NCBI RefSeq assembly: GCF_040958095.1
Contig: NC_091220.1
Coordinates: 23,622,442 to 23,686,441, forward strand
Length of the DNA stretch: 64,000 nucleotides
Direction: 5' to 3'
Source: Procambarus clarkii
Lineage: Eukaryota > Arthropoda > Malacostraca > Decapoda > Cambaridae
Of the stretch, positions 34,619-44,834 are shown in pieces. The notes beneath the pieces were generated by a model. That model saw only the letters and a program-made list of their open reading frames with translations, was not told the origin of the DNA and ran no database searches. Made by a program: the position numbers and the translations under genes. The stretch's first letter is position 1. The number at the start of each line of letters is the position of its first letter.

Positions 34619-36250
34619 ATGTTTCGTCTCCAAGCTTTCCGTGCAGATCCAGCAAGTGCAATAGGGACTTTAAGTCATGCCAAGAGAACTCTTGCACATG
34701 AGTATCAACTAACAGTTCCCTACCAAGCCAACAAGAGTGAAATACACAACCTGTTGCTGGATCATTTCTTAGAGCAAGGTAAGATAGACTCTGAAACTCA
34801 TGAAACTTACTATATTGCAGATAAAACTGATTTGGCGACGATGAAACTCAAACTAGAGCTGGCCAAGATTGAACGTGAGCAGCAAAGGGAAGCAGCTGCC
34901 ACACGAAAGGAAGAACAAGAACGTGAGGCTGCCTTGAGGAAGGAAGAACACGAACGAGAAATCGCCCTCAAGGAACGTGAACTCGCCCTCAAGGAACGTG
35001 AACTTGCCTTGAAGAAAGAAGAACAGGAACGTGAACTCGCACTCAAGGAACGTGAAACTGCCTTGAAGAAAGAAGAGCACGAACGTGAACTCGCCCTCCA
35101 GGAACGTGAGGTTGCAATGCTCCAGGAGCGGGAACGAGTACAGCTTGAAACCAAACAACGCGAGTTGGAGATGCAACGCGAACATGACAAACAACAAGAG
35201 ACTCTGGCTCTAGAGTGTCGTCAACAAGAATTCGCGTTGGAAACTTCACACCTCGCTCAACGCCAGCAAGCTACTGCCAATCTTCCCATCAGTTTTAATA
35301 TATCACATGCAAGTAAGTTAATGCCATCCTTTGTAGAAGCAGAAGTTGATGTGTTTTTCACCACCTTTGAAACCCTTGCTAATCAACTCAGTTGGCCTGT
35401 CGACCAATGGGCCACACTTCTCAGAGTCCATCTTACAGGTAGAGCGGCAGTCACACTCAGTACGTTGGCGTCTGAGAACGACTACCAGACTCTGAAACAA
35501 GCAGTGTTGGACGCCTACCTCCTCTCCACAGAAAGTTATAGAAGGAAATTCCGTGACCACCTGAAGGCAAGTACCACTACCTTCCTCGAGTTTGCTAACA
35601 CAAAACGGAGATATTTTATGAAATGGCTGGAAGCAGCACATGTCTCTACTTTTACAGAACTCGTCAACCTGATGCTAGTTGAAGAATTCTTGAGGCGTGT
35701 GCCGCCTCCTGTCCGTCTATACTTAGCAGATAAAGAAGAAACCAACTACCTGAAGTGTGCAAAGTCGGCTGACACTTACAGCCTCATCCACCGGCTGACA
35801 CCCGAACCATCCTCCAGTAAGAAGTCGTGGTACAGTTACGAGAAGGCGAGTACCGATCAAGCTGGCTCGCAATTGTACTGCAAGTATTGTAGACTCTATG
35901 GACATACCATAGACAAGTGTGGTAAGTCTCAATACAAAGGAACCACTGACACACAGAAACCCAAACCAACTCCTCCTAAGTCCGGTAAGCCTGTGATGAA
36001 TGTTGGTGTTAATGTTAATGATCTTTCTCTTTTCAGTAACCACCTGTATACTGGAACTGTCTCTGCCAACGGTTCAAATCCGGAGGGACGTTTCAAATTG
36101 AAGATCTTGAGGGACACAGCGGCTCTTCAATCGATCATCTTGAAGTCGGCTGTGCCCAACATCGCCTACACCGGAGAAACTGTCTTCATCACTCACCTCA
36201 CTGCTACCACTCCTTACCCTCTCGCCAGAGTCCACCTGGATTGTCCCTAA
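34619..36250 (+). CDS. Element C Gag plus protease start
   Basis: 543 residues from MFRLQAFRAD. Order: N-terminal helical part (1-70); long Glu/Arg/Leu coiled coil (about 73-215), presumably for Gag multimerisation; capsid-like region (about 230-395) with FVEAEVDVFFTTFETLANQL and LLSTESYRRKFRDH; one CCHC knuckle at C421-C424-H429-C434; and the aspartic protease beginning with LKILRDTAALQSI (catalytic D499-T500-A501). The frame ends at a TAA at 36248-36250, but the protease continues in the same frame immediately after it (the PMPGVQLLLGNDLA strand). Element B has a sense codon here, so the stop is either a nonsense mutation or a read-through point. The start ATG is supported by the same start in element B. 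Confidence 0.95.
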   Translation: MFRLQAFRADPASAIGTLSHAKRTLAHEYQLTVPYQANKSEIHNLLLDHFLEQGKIDSETHETYYIADKTDLATMKLKLELAKIEREQQREAAATRKEEQEREAALRKEEHEREIALKERELALKERELALKKEEQERELALKERETALKKEEHERELALQEREVAMLQERERVQLETKQRELEMQREHDKQQETLALECRQQEFALETSHLAQRQQATANLPISFNISHASKLMPSFVEAEVDVFFTTFETLANQLSWPVDQWATLLRVHLTGRAAVTLSTLASENDYQTLKQAVLDAYLLSTESYRRKFRDHLKASTTTFLEFANTKRRYFMKWLEAAHVSTFTELVNLMLVEEFLRRVPPPVRLYLADKEETNYLKCAKSADTYSLIHRLTPEPSSSKKSWYSYEKASTDQAGSQLYCKYCRLYGHTIDKCGKSQYKGTTDTQKPKPTPPKSGKPVMNVGVNVNDLSLFSNHLYTGTVSANGSNPEGRFKLKILRDTAALQSIILKSAVPNIAYTGETVFITHLTATTPYPLARVHLDCP

Positions 36251-39200
36251 GTTAACGGAGAAGTCCAAGTCGCCGTCAGGGAAAAGCCTTTTCCCATGCC
36301 TGGAGTGCAACTTCTCCTAGGCAACGACTTGGCAGAAGACCTGCAACCGACCAACCTGATCGTCATGGACAAACCCCAGGTGTGTACCTCTGTGCCAATT
36401 AACCCTATACTAGAGTATGTTCCAGCAGAGGTTCAAGAGAGTGATGAAGTTTCTCCTCCGGTTCTAGTGACCACCCGTGCACAAGCCGCACGTCCACAGC
36501 CAGCTGACTCTACTGTTACCGCTGTCCCTCAAGACCCTCAGAAACTACCCCCGAATCTGACCAAGTTGGAGTTCCGTAAGTTGCAGAGGGAAGATCTTAC
36601 CTTAACACCATTGTTTTTCCAGGCTGAGACTCAACCCAACAGTATTCCTGGGTTCTTCCTAGAGAATGACTTGCTCTACCGCAGATATAGACCCAGTAAA
36701 CTGAAGGAGGAGGACGATTGGGCCAACATCGAACAACTTGTGATTCCTACCAGCCTACGGCCCACTATTCTACACCTGGCCCACGGAGCACTCTCTCACT
36801 ACGGATTCAACAAAACTTACCATGGGATTCGTCAAGACCACTACTGGCCAGGTATGGTAAATAGCGTCAAACAGTACGTAAAACAGTGTCATACATGTCA
36901 GATGGCAGGCAAACCGAACATCTCCATTCCCAGAGCGCCACTGATTCCCATACAGGTGCCTGCGGAACCTTTCCACAGACTTATCATAGACTGTGTTGGT
37001 CCTTTACCTCGGACCAGTTCAGGTAACGCCTATATCTTAACCATCCTGTGTCCTACCACCAGATTTCCCATAACAGTTCCAGTGAAGAACATCACGGCTA
37101 CTACGGTTGTAAAGCATCTATTGAAGATCTTCACTCAATACGGATTTCCCAGGGAGATTCAGAGCGACTGTGGTACCAACTTCACCAGTGATCTCTTCAA
37201 AAGGACACTGGAGGAGTTCAACATCAAACAGGTATTGTCCAGCCCCTATCATCCTGCTTCACAGGGTTCTCTTGAGCGTAGTCATCAGACTATCAAAGCA
37301 CTCTTGAAAAAGTTTTGTAGTGAAACCTCTAAGGATTGGGATAAGCAAATTGACATGATAATGTGCATTTACAGAAGTCTTCCCAATGAGTCCCTAGGAG
37401 TATCTCCTTATGAGATGCTCTACGGCCGTAAGTGCCGTACTCCCCTTAAGGCTTTCAAAGACTCTCTCCGAGATGCCACCTTCAGTGAGCATCAGAATGT
37501 GCCCCAGTTTCTTCAAAACCTTCAACACATTCTAGAGAGAGTCCACCGTTTTGCCCATGATAATCTATTGAAAGCCCAGGAGAGGATGAAGACTCATTAC
37601 GACCAGACCAGCAAAGTAAGAAAATTTAAGCCGCGAGACTTCGTGCTAGCATACTTCCCTATCCCAGGTTTTCCTTTACAAAACAGGTTTTCAGGACCCT
37701 ACCGCGTCAAGGAGTGCCGAAACAACCATAACTACGTGCTCGAGACTCCAGATAGGCGGCAGAAGACCCAGCTGTGCCACGTCAACCTCCTGAAGCTGTA
37801 TAATGGTACTCCTCCCACTGTCATGATCAACTATTCTACCTTCACAGAACCCTACATCCACAGTGAGACCTTCCCAGCTTCTCCTCCCGAAAGCACTGAC
37901 AAGGAGTCAGCACTTTCTAATTCCGAAATCCTTAATGATCTTCCCAAATACTTTCAGGATAATCATAGTGCACCTCTAGTCAAGATCTTCAGAGAACATC
38001 AGGAGTTGTTCCGAGATGACCCCCAAGAGTGTAATGTTACCCAGCACGACATCCAACTGCTCCCCGACACCCGGCCGATTCGTCCACCCTTCTACCGAAT
38101 CAGCCCGAGCAAGAAGGAAGTCATGCGTGCTGAGGTGCAGTACCTCTTGGATCATGGACTGGCTACACCTTGTGAGTCCCCCTGGGCCTCACCCTGTATC
38201 TTGGTGCCCAAACCCCAAGGTAAGGTGCGGTTATGTATTGACTATCGTAAACTAAATAACGTAACAGTCAAGGATGCTTACCCCTTGCCTAGAATAGATG
38301 ACATCCTTGACGCCATTGGTAATGCCCAGTACTTGTCCCAAGTGGACTTGCTGAAGGGGTACTATCAAGTGTGTCTAACGGAGCGAGCTAAAGAGATATC
38401 TGCCTTTATCACTCCTTTTGGACTTTTCAGATATGAACGCCTTCCTTTCGGACTATGTAATGCCCCGGCCACCTTTCAGAGAGCTGTCAACCGTGTCATC
38501 CAGGGCTTGGATAACACATACGCCTACCTGGATGATATCGTCGTAGCATCTAACACCTGGAGTGAACATCAGCTCCAGCTGCGACGTCTGTTCTCCAAGC
38601 TCCTGACAGCCGGCCTCACCATCAACCTGGGCAAGTCCACCTTCGCGAAAGGTAAAGTGCGTTATCTGGGTCATGTTATTGGGAGTGGCAGCCTAGCTCC
38701 GTTAGACTCACACACTCAAGCCATCCAGCAGTATCCACAGCCTACCACCAGGAAGCAGCTCCTGCGCTTCCTTGGTCTTTCCTCCTACTACCGTAGGTTT
38801 GTGAGAAATTTCAGTACAGTCGCCACACCTCTAATCCTATTAACCAGTCCCAAGCAACGGTACAATTGGACCATGCAGCAAACCGTTGCTTTCGAACAAC
38901 TCAAATTCCTCCTCTGTTCTAATCCCATTCTCGCCTCGCCAGATATCACCAAGCCTTTCGTCCTTCATGTCGACGCCAGTGGTACCGGCGTTGGTGGTGT
39001 CCTGATGCAACAACGAGGCGAAGAGGTTCTACCTGTCAGCTACTACAGCTACAAATTGAAACCACACCAGAGGAACTACAGCACTATTGAAAAGGATCTA
39101 CTATCCATCGTCCTGAACCTCCAACACTTCGCTCCGTACCTACAAGGCGCCAGGTCTACAACCATCTTCTCAGACCACAACCCTCTCCGCTTCCTACATC

Positions 39201-39610
39201 AAGCCCAATTCACTAACCAGCGTCTTCTACGATGGGCTTTGTATTTACAAGATTTCAACCTGGAGATCCGCTATATCAAGGGTTCTGACAACATTATAAG
39301 TGATGCACTCTCCAGAGTTTATGAAGTAGAAGCGACTCCATCTATTACTCCATCACATAACGACGTACTTCTTCCAGAACCGCAGGCTTCGGGGGAGAGT
39401 TGTGACGATAATCTCCTTCAAGAGAGATTGAGCCTGCTCTTCCCTCCTAAGTTCGTCGCTATACTTCCCTATACAACTAATATGGAAGAAATATCCAACA
39501 AATACAACACCAAGGTTTGCCAGAGAGCAAACGTATTCAGCACCAGGAACACCTGCTCCCCCCACCACTCGAACCACCAAACTACCTGTCCGTCGCCTGC
39601 TCATCGCTGA
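36251..39610 (+). CDS. Element C Pol: protease end, integrase, reverse transcriptase, RNase H
   Basis: The frame is open from 36251; numbering is from M at 36296 (1104 residues). A protease end (1-30) precedes integrase: zinc-binding H160/H163-H168 with C198/C201, catalytic D232 (IIDCVGPL), D291 (SDCGTNF) and E327 (GSLERSH), exactly 35 residues between the last two, and a GPY module (G467-P468-Y469). After a linker comes RT: LCIDYRKLN (646-654), LPFGLCNAP (716-724), YLDD (744-747), YLGHVIGSG (790-798). RNase H is last: D893, E932, D960, D1003. All catalytic residues are intact. The frame runs about 70 codons into the 3' LTR before stopping, so the true C-terminus includes LTR-encoded residues. 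Integrase upstream of RT is the notable point. Confidence 0.95.
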   Translation, partial: VNGEVQVAVREKPFPMPGVQLLLGNDLAEDLQPTNLIVMDKPQVCTSVPINPILEYVPAEVQESDEVSPPVLVTTRAQAARPQPADSTVTAVPQDPQKLPPNLTKLEFRKLQREDLTLTPLFFQAETQPNSIPGFFLENDLLYRRYRPSKLKEEDDWANIEQLVIPTSLRPTILHLAHGALSHYGFNKTYHGIRQDHYWPGMVNSVKQYVKQCHTCQMAGKPNISIPRAPLIPIQVPAEPFHRLIIDCVGPLPRTSSGNAYILTILCPTTRFPITVPVKNITATTVVKHLLKIFTQYGFPREIQSDCGTNFTSDLFKRTLEEFNIKQVLSSPYHPASQGSLERSHQTIKALLKKFCSETSKDWDKQIDMIMCIYRSLPNESLGVSPYEMLYGRKCRTPLKAFKDSLRDATFSEHQNVPQFLQNLQHILERVHRFAHDNLLKAQERMKTHYDQTSKVRKFKPRDFVLAYFPIPGFPLQNRFSGPYRVKECRNNHNYVLETPDRRQKTQLCHVNLLKLYNGTPPTVMINYSTFTEPYIHSETFPASPPESTDKESALSNSEILNDLPKYFQDNHSAPLVKIFREHQELFRDDPQECNVTQHDIQLLPDTRPIRPPFYRISPSKKEVMRAEVQYLLDHGLATPCESPWASPCILVPKPQGKVRLCIDYRKLNNVTVKDAYPLPRIDDILDAIGNAQYLSQVDLLKGYYQVCLTERAKEISAFITPFGLFRYERLPFGLCNAPATFQRAVNRVIQGLDNTYAYLDDIVVASNTWSEHQLQLRRLFSKLLTAGLTINLGKSTFAKGKVRYLGHVIGSGSLAPLDSHTQAIQQYPQPTTRKQLLRFLGLSSYYRRFVRNFSTVATPLILLTSPKQRYNWTMQQTVAFEQLKFLLCSNPILASPDITKPFVLHVDASGTGVGGVLMQQRGEEVLPVSYYSYKLKPHQRNYSTIEKDLLSIVLNLQHFAPYLQGARSTTIFSDHNPLRFLHQAQFTNQRLLRWALYLQDFNLEIRYIKGSDNIISDALSRVYEVEATPSITPSHNDVLLPEPQASGESCDDNLLQERLSLLFPPKFVAILPYTTNMEEISNKYNTKVCQRANVFSTRNTCSPHHSNHQTTCPSPAHR
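39388..39400 (+). promoter_or_regulatory. Polypurine tract, element C
   Basis: A purine-rich run (cgggggagagt) directly before the 3' LTR start, within the pol reading frame. Element B has a comparable cggggaggagc before 44064. Confidence 0.65.
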
Positions 39611-40104
39611 TTGGCCAGTGGTCAGTCGCACCTGCTCCCTACCCACCACACTACCTGATATCTGGGGCCACCACGACCTAGAGACCTCAGAATATCCAGT
39701 GCTTTCAACAAGTTAACACGTCTCGTTGGTAGACTAAGCTCTGGCTTACGTGTACTAAGAGAGGTGGCAGCTTAAAGCCAATATTCCTGCACCTATATAT
39801 CTGATTGTATATTGTTCACTTGTTATTACTCACTTGTCTTAACGTAACTTTTCATTTTGTCATTTGATTATTCTTATTATTTTGATTGATTGATTTTATG
39901 ATACGAATTTTATGTCCATTTTATTCATGTTTTGCTTTTCTAACGTAATTAAAATCTCATTGTTAAATTTACTTGTGTTTTGTGTGTCTTCCCATTACCT
40001 TACCACAGACGAAGTTCCAGATTTTCTCTTTTTTTGTTTCTATATGTGACGAGGCCATACCCCTAGCTTTTGAAACAGGCGAACACCAACACGTTACCGT
40101 CACA
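39401..40104 (+). repeat. 3' LTR of element C
   Basis: 704 bp, matching 33011-33715. The pol stop (39608-39610) lies 210 bp inside it. Confidence 0.95.
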
Positions 40105-40870
40105 ATGTGCAGACCAAAACCAGGTATTTTTTTAAATGGTTAGAACCAGCTCTGGTGACCACATTCCAAGAACTTATCAATTTAATACTGATGGGAGAGT
40201 TTACCCGCAGAGTACCAAACCCCTATGGCTATATCTTGCAGATAAGGGAGAGACGAACCTCAGTAAAGGTGCACAGTTAGCTGATACTTACAGTTTAATT
40301 CATAAATCTTATGACTCAGGTTACAGTAAACCATCTTGGTCCAGTCAAGCTTCACTTAAAATAAGTCGTAAAGACACTAACTATACACTTTACTGTCGTT
40401 ACTGTAGAACATATAGACATCTTATTGACCAGTGTCCAAATCCTACAGTGTACTAGTGAAACTAGTACAGTTTCACCTAAGCCAAAGCATCCACCCACTA
40501 AGCCTACCAAGCCTGTACTACATGTAAATGTTCCTGTTAGTGATCTTGCTTTATTTGACAGACATGTGTATCCAGGAACTGTGTCAGCCAATGGTGAAGA
40601 TTTCGAGGGTAAAAGCAAAATACGCATCTTGAGGGACACAGCTTCGCAGCAGTCTATTCTACTAAAAGCCGCTGCAACTTAAGTCACCTACACTGGAGAA
40701 ACTCTCCTGATCACTGACCTCACTGCAACTGCACCATACCCGCTCGCCACAGTCTACCTGTGGTGTCCATTCATTTGTGGAAAGGTCCAAGTTGCTATTC
40801 GGGAGAAACCTTTCCCCATGCCAGGAATTCCACTTTTCCTGGCCAACGACTTGGCCAACTAGCAAGATTC
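40105..40870 (+). pseudogene. Element B gag C-terminal part and protease
   Basis: This continues the gag interrupted by C: the frame to 40200 encodes TRYFFKWLEPALVTTFQELI, and a knuckle reading CRYCRTYRHLIDQC follows (40400-40440; the Gly before His is lost). In a shifted frame, protease motif RILRDTASQQSI (D-T-A) lies at 40625-40660, then a stop. The post-protease strand PFPMPGIPLFLANDLA matches C. Where C has its single stop, B encodes Phe-Ile-Cys sequence. Confidence 0.85.
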
Positions 40871-40877
40871 CACCAAT

Positions 40878-42330
40878 TTGATCATCTGCGACAAACCCCA
40901 GGTATGTGACTCAGCCACGGAAGAAGATCCCACTATGACTTTTGCAGCAGAAGAAGAGGTAACCGTGACAGAAGAATCAGCAGACATCTCCCAGCCTGTT
41001 CTAATGACTACCCGTGCTCAAGCCGATCAACCACAACAAGTAGCAGCAGCTGTCCCTCACGACGTGCGAAGCCTCCCTCCTAATCTCAACCAGTTGGAGT
41101 TCCGTAAGTTACAACAAGCGGATTTGTCACTAACTCCTCTTTTCTATCAAGCACAGATTAAGACCGATGTCATTACAGGATTTTATATAGACACTACCCA
41201 ATTATTGTATCGTAGATACAGACCCAGTAAGCTTAAGGCAGAGGATGATTGGGCTGACGTGAATCAACTAGTGGTTCCAACATGATTAAGAAAAGATATA
41301 TCTTTAGCTCATGGCCTAATGTCTCAATATGGGATCTATAAAACTTATAATGCCCTTTTACAAGACTATTTTTGGCCAGTCATGGCATGAGATGTCAAGA
41401 CCTATGCTACCAATTGACATACCTGCCAAATGGCAGGAAAACCAAATGTAGGCATTCCCAAAGCACCACTTATTCCTATTTCTGTGCCTTCTGAACCTTT
41501 TACCAGGTTAGTAATCGACTGCGTTTGGCTCTTACCAAAAACCCACGCAGGCAACATGTACATCATCACTATAATGTGTCCTACAACCAGGTTCCCAATA
41601 GCAGTTTCCGTTGAGAACATTACGGTTGCTACAGTTGTCAAGCATCTGTTGAAGATCTTCACTCAGTATGGTTTCCCGAAGGAGATACAAAGTGACTGTG
41701 GAACTAATTTCACCAATGAATTGTTTAAGAGAACCCTTCAAGAATTTAACATCACCCCAAGTCTTGTCTAGTCCATATCATCCTGCTTCACTGGGATCTC
41801 TGGAACGTAGCTATCAAACCATGAAGTCTTTGTTAAATAATTTTTGTATTGATACTGAGAAGGATTGGGATAAGCAATTAGATCTCCTTAAGTGTATTAT
41901 CAGAAGTCTCCCTAATGAGTCCCTTGGAGTATCTCCTTATGAGATTCTCTACGGCCGTAAGTGTCGTGGTCCTCTTAAAGCTTTTAAAGATTCCTTGACG
42001 TCAACCACCTTCAGTGATTCCCTTAATGTGCCTCAGTTCCTAAAAACTTGAGACATAAACAATTACATAAGTTTGCTAGTGATAATTTACTGATCTCCCA
42101 ACATAAGATGAAAGCACACTTTGACAAGAACACTAAGGTAAAAAAGTTTAATGTAGGAGACGTCGTTCTAGCCTATTTTTCTATCCCAACCTCTCCATTT
42201 AAAAGTAAATTTTCAGGACCTTATCGCATCAAAGAATGCAAGAACAACAACAACTACATTCTACACTCCGGACCGGCGTTGCAGGACACAACTCTGCCAC
42301 GTCAACCTGCTCAAGAGTTATCAAGGTAAT
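40878..42330 (+). pseudogene. Element B integrase
   Basis: A pre-integrase linker (to 41285) ends in a stop. The zinc-binding region is badly eroded (41290-41430; only the CQMAGKP end is clear). The core has DCVWLLPKT (first Asp), SDCGTNFTN (second) and, after a frameshift near 41760, GSLERSYQTM (Glu). A further stop occurs at 42049. The GPY module follows (FSGPYRIKECKNNNNYI, about 42210). Order and sequence match C, confirming that integrase lies upstream of RT in this family. Confidence 0.9.
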
Positions 42331-43490
42331 CCGCCACCAGTGTTATTATCTGTATCTGTTTTTACCGAGATGTATCCCAACAGTGATGCATACCATGCTA
42401 CCTCTCCATCCGATGGCAAAAATAACATCAAGACCATAAAGTCTAACAGTGAGATTTTAAAAGATCTTCCCAAATACCTAGAACATTCTAACAATAGTGT
42501 TCCTTTAATTAAATTAAGGTCTATGCATAAAAAACTGTTTCAGGACACTCAAATGGAATGTAATTTAGTGCAACATGATATCCAGCTGCTTCCTGATACG
42601 ATGCCCATCAGTCAACCTTACTACTGCATCAGTCTACAGAAGAGAGAAGCCATGTTCACAGAAGTAAAGTACCTCCTCAGCAGTTGATTAGCTACTCCTT
42701 GTGAGTCTCCTTGGGCTTCACTATGCATACTGGTTCCCAAACCATATTGGCAAGGTAAATTGATTGATGAAGATTAAGCCACCCAAAAGGTGGCCCGGGC
42801 ATGAATAGCCCGTAAGTGGTGGCCCTTTGGAGCCATTACCAGTATCATTATCTGATACTGGAGATCTGTGGAGGTGCGACTGCACCCTACGGAGAGGTTG
42901 TGCACCGATTATAGGAAGATAAATGCAGTTACCGTCAAGGACTCTTATCCTTTACCTCGCATCGACGACACCTTAGATGCAATAGGTAATGCTCTCTTTT
43001 TGTCCCAAGTAGATCTCTTAAAGGGGCTACTATCAAATCAAACTTTCTGAGCGTGCTAAGGATATCTCAGCCTTTATCACTCCTTTTGTCCGTTTTAGGT
43101 ATGGACGGTTGCCTTTTGGACTTTGCAATGCCCCAGTTACTTTCCAGCGAGCTGTGAACCTCGTCATTCAAGATCTTGACAACACCTATGCCTACCTGGA
43201 CGACATCGTTGTAGCAACCAACTCGTGGGAAGAACATCTAGACCGACTACAACGATTATTCTACAAGCTTCTCCAGGCTGATCTCACCATTAATTTGGGC
43301 AACTCCACGTTTACTAAAGGTAAAGTACAACACTTTGGTCATGTTATAGGCAGTGGAAGCTTAGCACCTTTAGACATACATCTTCAAGCCATCCAAAAAT
43401 ATCCACAGCCCACTTCTTGTAAACAATTTATGAGATTCTTGGAACTAGCGTCTTACTACCGTAGGTTCTAAAAGAACTTCAGCATAGTTG
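42331..43490 (+). pseudogene. Element B reverse transcriptase
   Basis: The pre-RT linker (42340-42687) ends with a TGA-stopped frame. RT is interrupted by a ~135-bp insert after 'ccaaaccatattggcaaggt', then resumes at CTDYRKINAVTVKDSYPLPR (42899 on). A frameshift follows at about 43030 (LLKG). The catalytic part 43109-43471 is open, with MPFGLCNAPVTFQRA and YLDDIVVATNSW, ending at a stop after SYYRRF. Confidence 0.9.
42759..42894 (+). mobile_element. Short SINE-like insert in element B RT
   Basis: About 135 bp of sequence foreign to RT, including 'gattaagccacccaaaaggt' and 'gggcatgaatagcccgtaag', which contains a hairpin-forming gggc/gccc pair. Comparing with element C, it replaces the junction between VPKPQGK and LCIDY. 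I remember nearly identical short repeats from crustacean genomes; no target duplication is clear. Confidence 0.6.
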
Positions 43491-44063
43491 CCACACCTTT
43501 AATAGATCTAACGAACCCTAAAAGGAAAAACATTTCGACCAACTCACAATCCATTGCCTTCGAACAATTGAAAACTTTGCTGTGTACTAACCCTATTCTC
43601 TCCACTCCAGATGTGAAACAACCCTTCATCCTTAATGTTGATGCCAGCAGCACCGGCATTGGGGGTGTCCTGATGCAGCAAAGAGAGGGAGAAGTCCTAC
43701 CAGTCAGCTACTACAGCTATAAGCTGTAGCCTCACCAACAAAACTACAGCACTCTAGAGAAGGAGCAACTCGCCATCGTCCTATGCTTTCAACGATATGA
43801 ACCTTACCTTCAAGCACACCAACCCATCACCATCTATTAGGATCATAATCCTCTTCGTTTTCTACAACAAGCCCAATTCTCCAACCAGCATCTACTTCGT
43901 TGGGCCTTGTACTTACAAAACCACAACGTCCAGATCTTCATCAAATGATCAGACAACATAGTTGCGGACGCACTATCACGTGTTCATGAAGTGGAACCTT
44001 CCGCTCCCACACTCCTTCCAGCATCGAAATCTCAGGCATTAGGAAAAGGCTTCGGGGAGGAGC
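43491..44063 (+). pseudogene. Element B RNase H
   Basis: Continues the RT frame through several stops. It keeps NVDASSTGIGGVLMQ (first Asp), TLEKEQLAIVL (Glu), DHNPLRFLQQAQF (Asp, just after a stop) and NIVADALSRVHEV (last Asp). A polypurine run then leads to the 3' LTR. Confidence 0.9.
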
Positions 44064-44830
44064 TGTCACATGAATCCCCTGCATAGCAGTGAAACTGCCT
44101 TTTCCCTTCACCTTCAATGCCTCTGCACTGGAAGTCTACATCTACATCAGCCCAGATGAGTCATCAGTCCTGCCACCTCTCCATACCCCCAAGGGCCTGG
44201 CACGGCCTGGCACGGCCTGGTACGACTCAGAGGCAAGCCCGGCGCCTCTGCTAACCGATTGTTTGCCCCCCACAAACAAGCAGTTAGCCGCCTTCAACTG
44301 ACAGTAGTGCAGCTCAACACAAAGGCACCGCCAGCCACAACGAGCAGTTTGCTAGTTGACCAGATGTCCACCTTGTGGTGACACTGGAGGAGTCATCACC
44401 GCTGGACTATATAAAGGGCGCTGCCTCCCTGGAGAGCCAGTCTCTCCCTTAGTGCTCTAGGATCACCTTGGTGTCTCTCATCCGTCGTCCACCTCCAGCC
44501 AACGCCGTGTGACTGATGCCATGGTGGTATGGTAGCTGTCTTCAGTAAACCAGTATATCTTTATGTTTTTATTTATTGCTTATAGATTATTTTTGTATTG
44601 ATATCATATTAACCTGTTTACCTTTGCATTACATGATAGCCAAGTATTTTCAGGGGCATTTATGTTCATTAATATTTCAGTAAATTGTTTAATTATTTAT
44701 TTGATGATTTTCATTTGTTTCCACTTGCGACTTACACACTGCAAGGCCAATAGCAGATTTTTTTTTATTTATTTGAGGGAGAGCAATACCATCTTGGTTC
44801 AGTATAGCTGTGATACCACAACCCGTCACA
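44064..44830 (+). repeat. 3' LTR of element B
   Basis: 767 bp, TGTCACA...CGTCACA, with the TATA box retained. It lacks one CCTGG-type copy present in the 5' LTR and differs at many single positions. Confidence 0.95.
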
Positions 44831-44834
44831 ATAC

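Larger units (their letters stand above)
33011..40104 (+). mobile_element. Element C: near-intact gypsy-like retrotransposon with gag-PR-IN-RT-RNase H order
   Basis: 7094 bp with LTRs 33011-33715 and 39401-40104 (about 1% different by eye) and a 4-bp target duplication ATGT (33007-33010 and 40105-40108). It has a PBS-like sequence, a 543-codon gag-protease frame and an 1104-codon pol frame in the same phase, with a single stop at 36248-36250 inside the intervening gap. Integrase precedes RT, the Ty1/copia order, while RT and integrase motifs (GPY module, YLDDIVV) are Ty3/gypsy. The closest named group I know is the Gmr1-like elements. It landed in the gag of element B. Confidence 0.95.
29803..44830 (+). 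mobile_element. Element B: Ty3/gypsy-like element with integrase before RT, carrying nested element C
   Basis: LTRs at 29803-30572 and 44064-44830, with the 4-bp target duplication ATAC at 29799-29802 and 44831-44834. The LTRs differ at roughly 5% of positions by eye. The interior holds gag, protease, integrase, RT and RNase H in that order, all decayed. Element C (33011-40104) interrupts gag and a ~135-bp SINE-like insert (42759-42894) interrupts RT. Removing C leaves about 7.9 kb. Confidence 0.9.

Noticed and set aside
34810-36117. Minus-strand frames opposite the element C gag (Ser/Arg/Cys-rich)
   Set aside because: Antisense shadows of the Glu/Arg/Leu coiled coil and knuckle region.
33011-40104. 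Element C as an infectious retrovirus-like element with an envelope gene
   Set aside because: No frame for a membrane glycoprotein exists between RNase H and the 3' LTR; Pol runs straight into the LTR.
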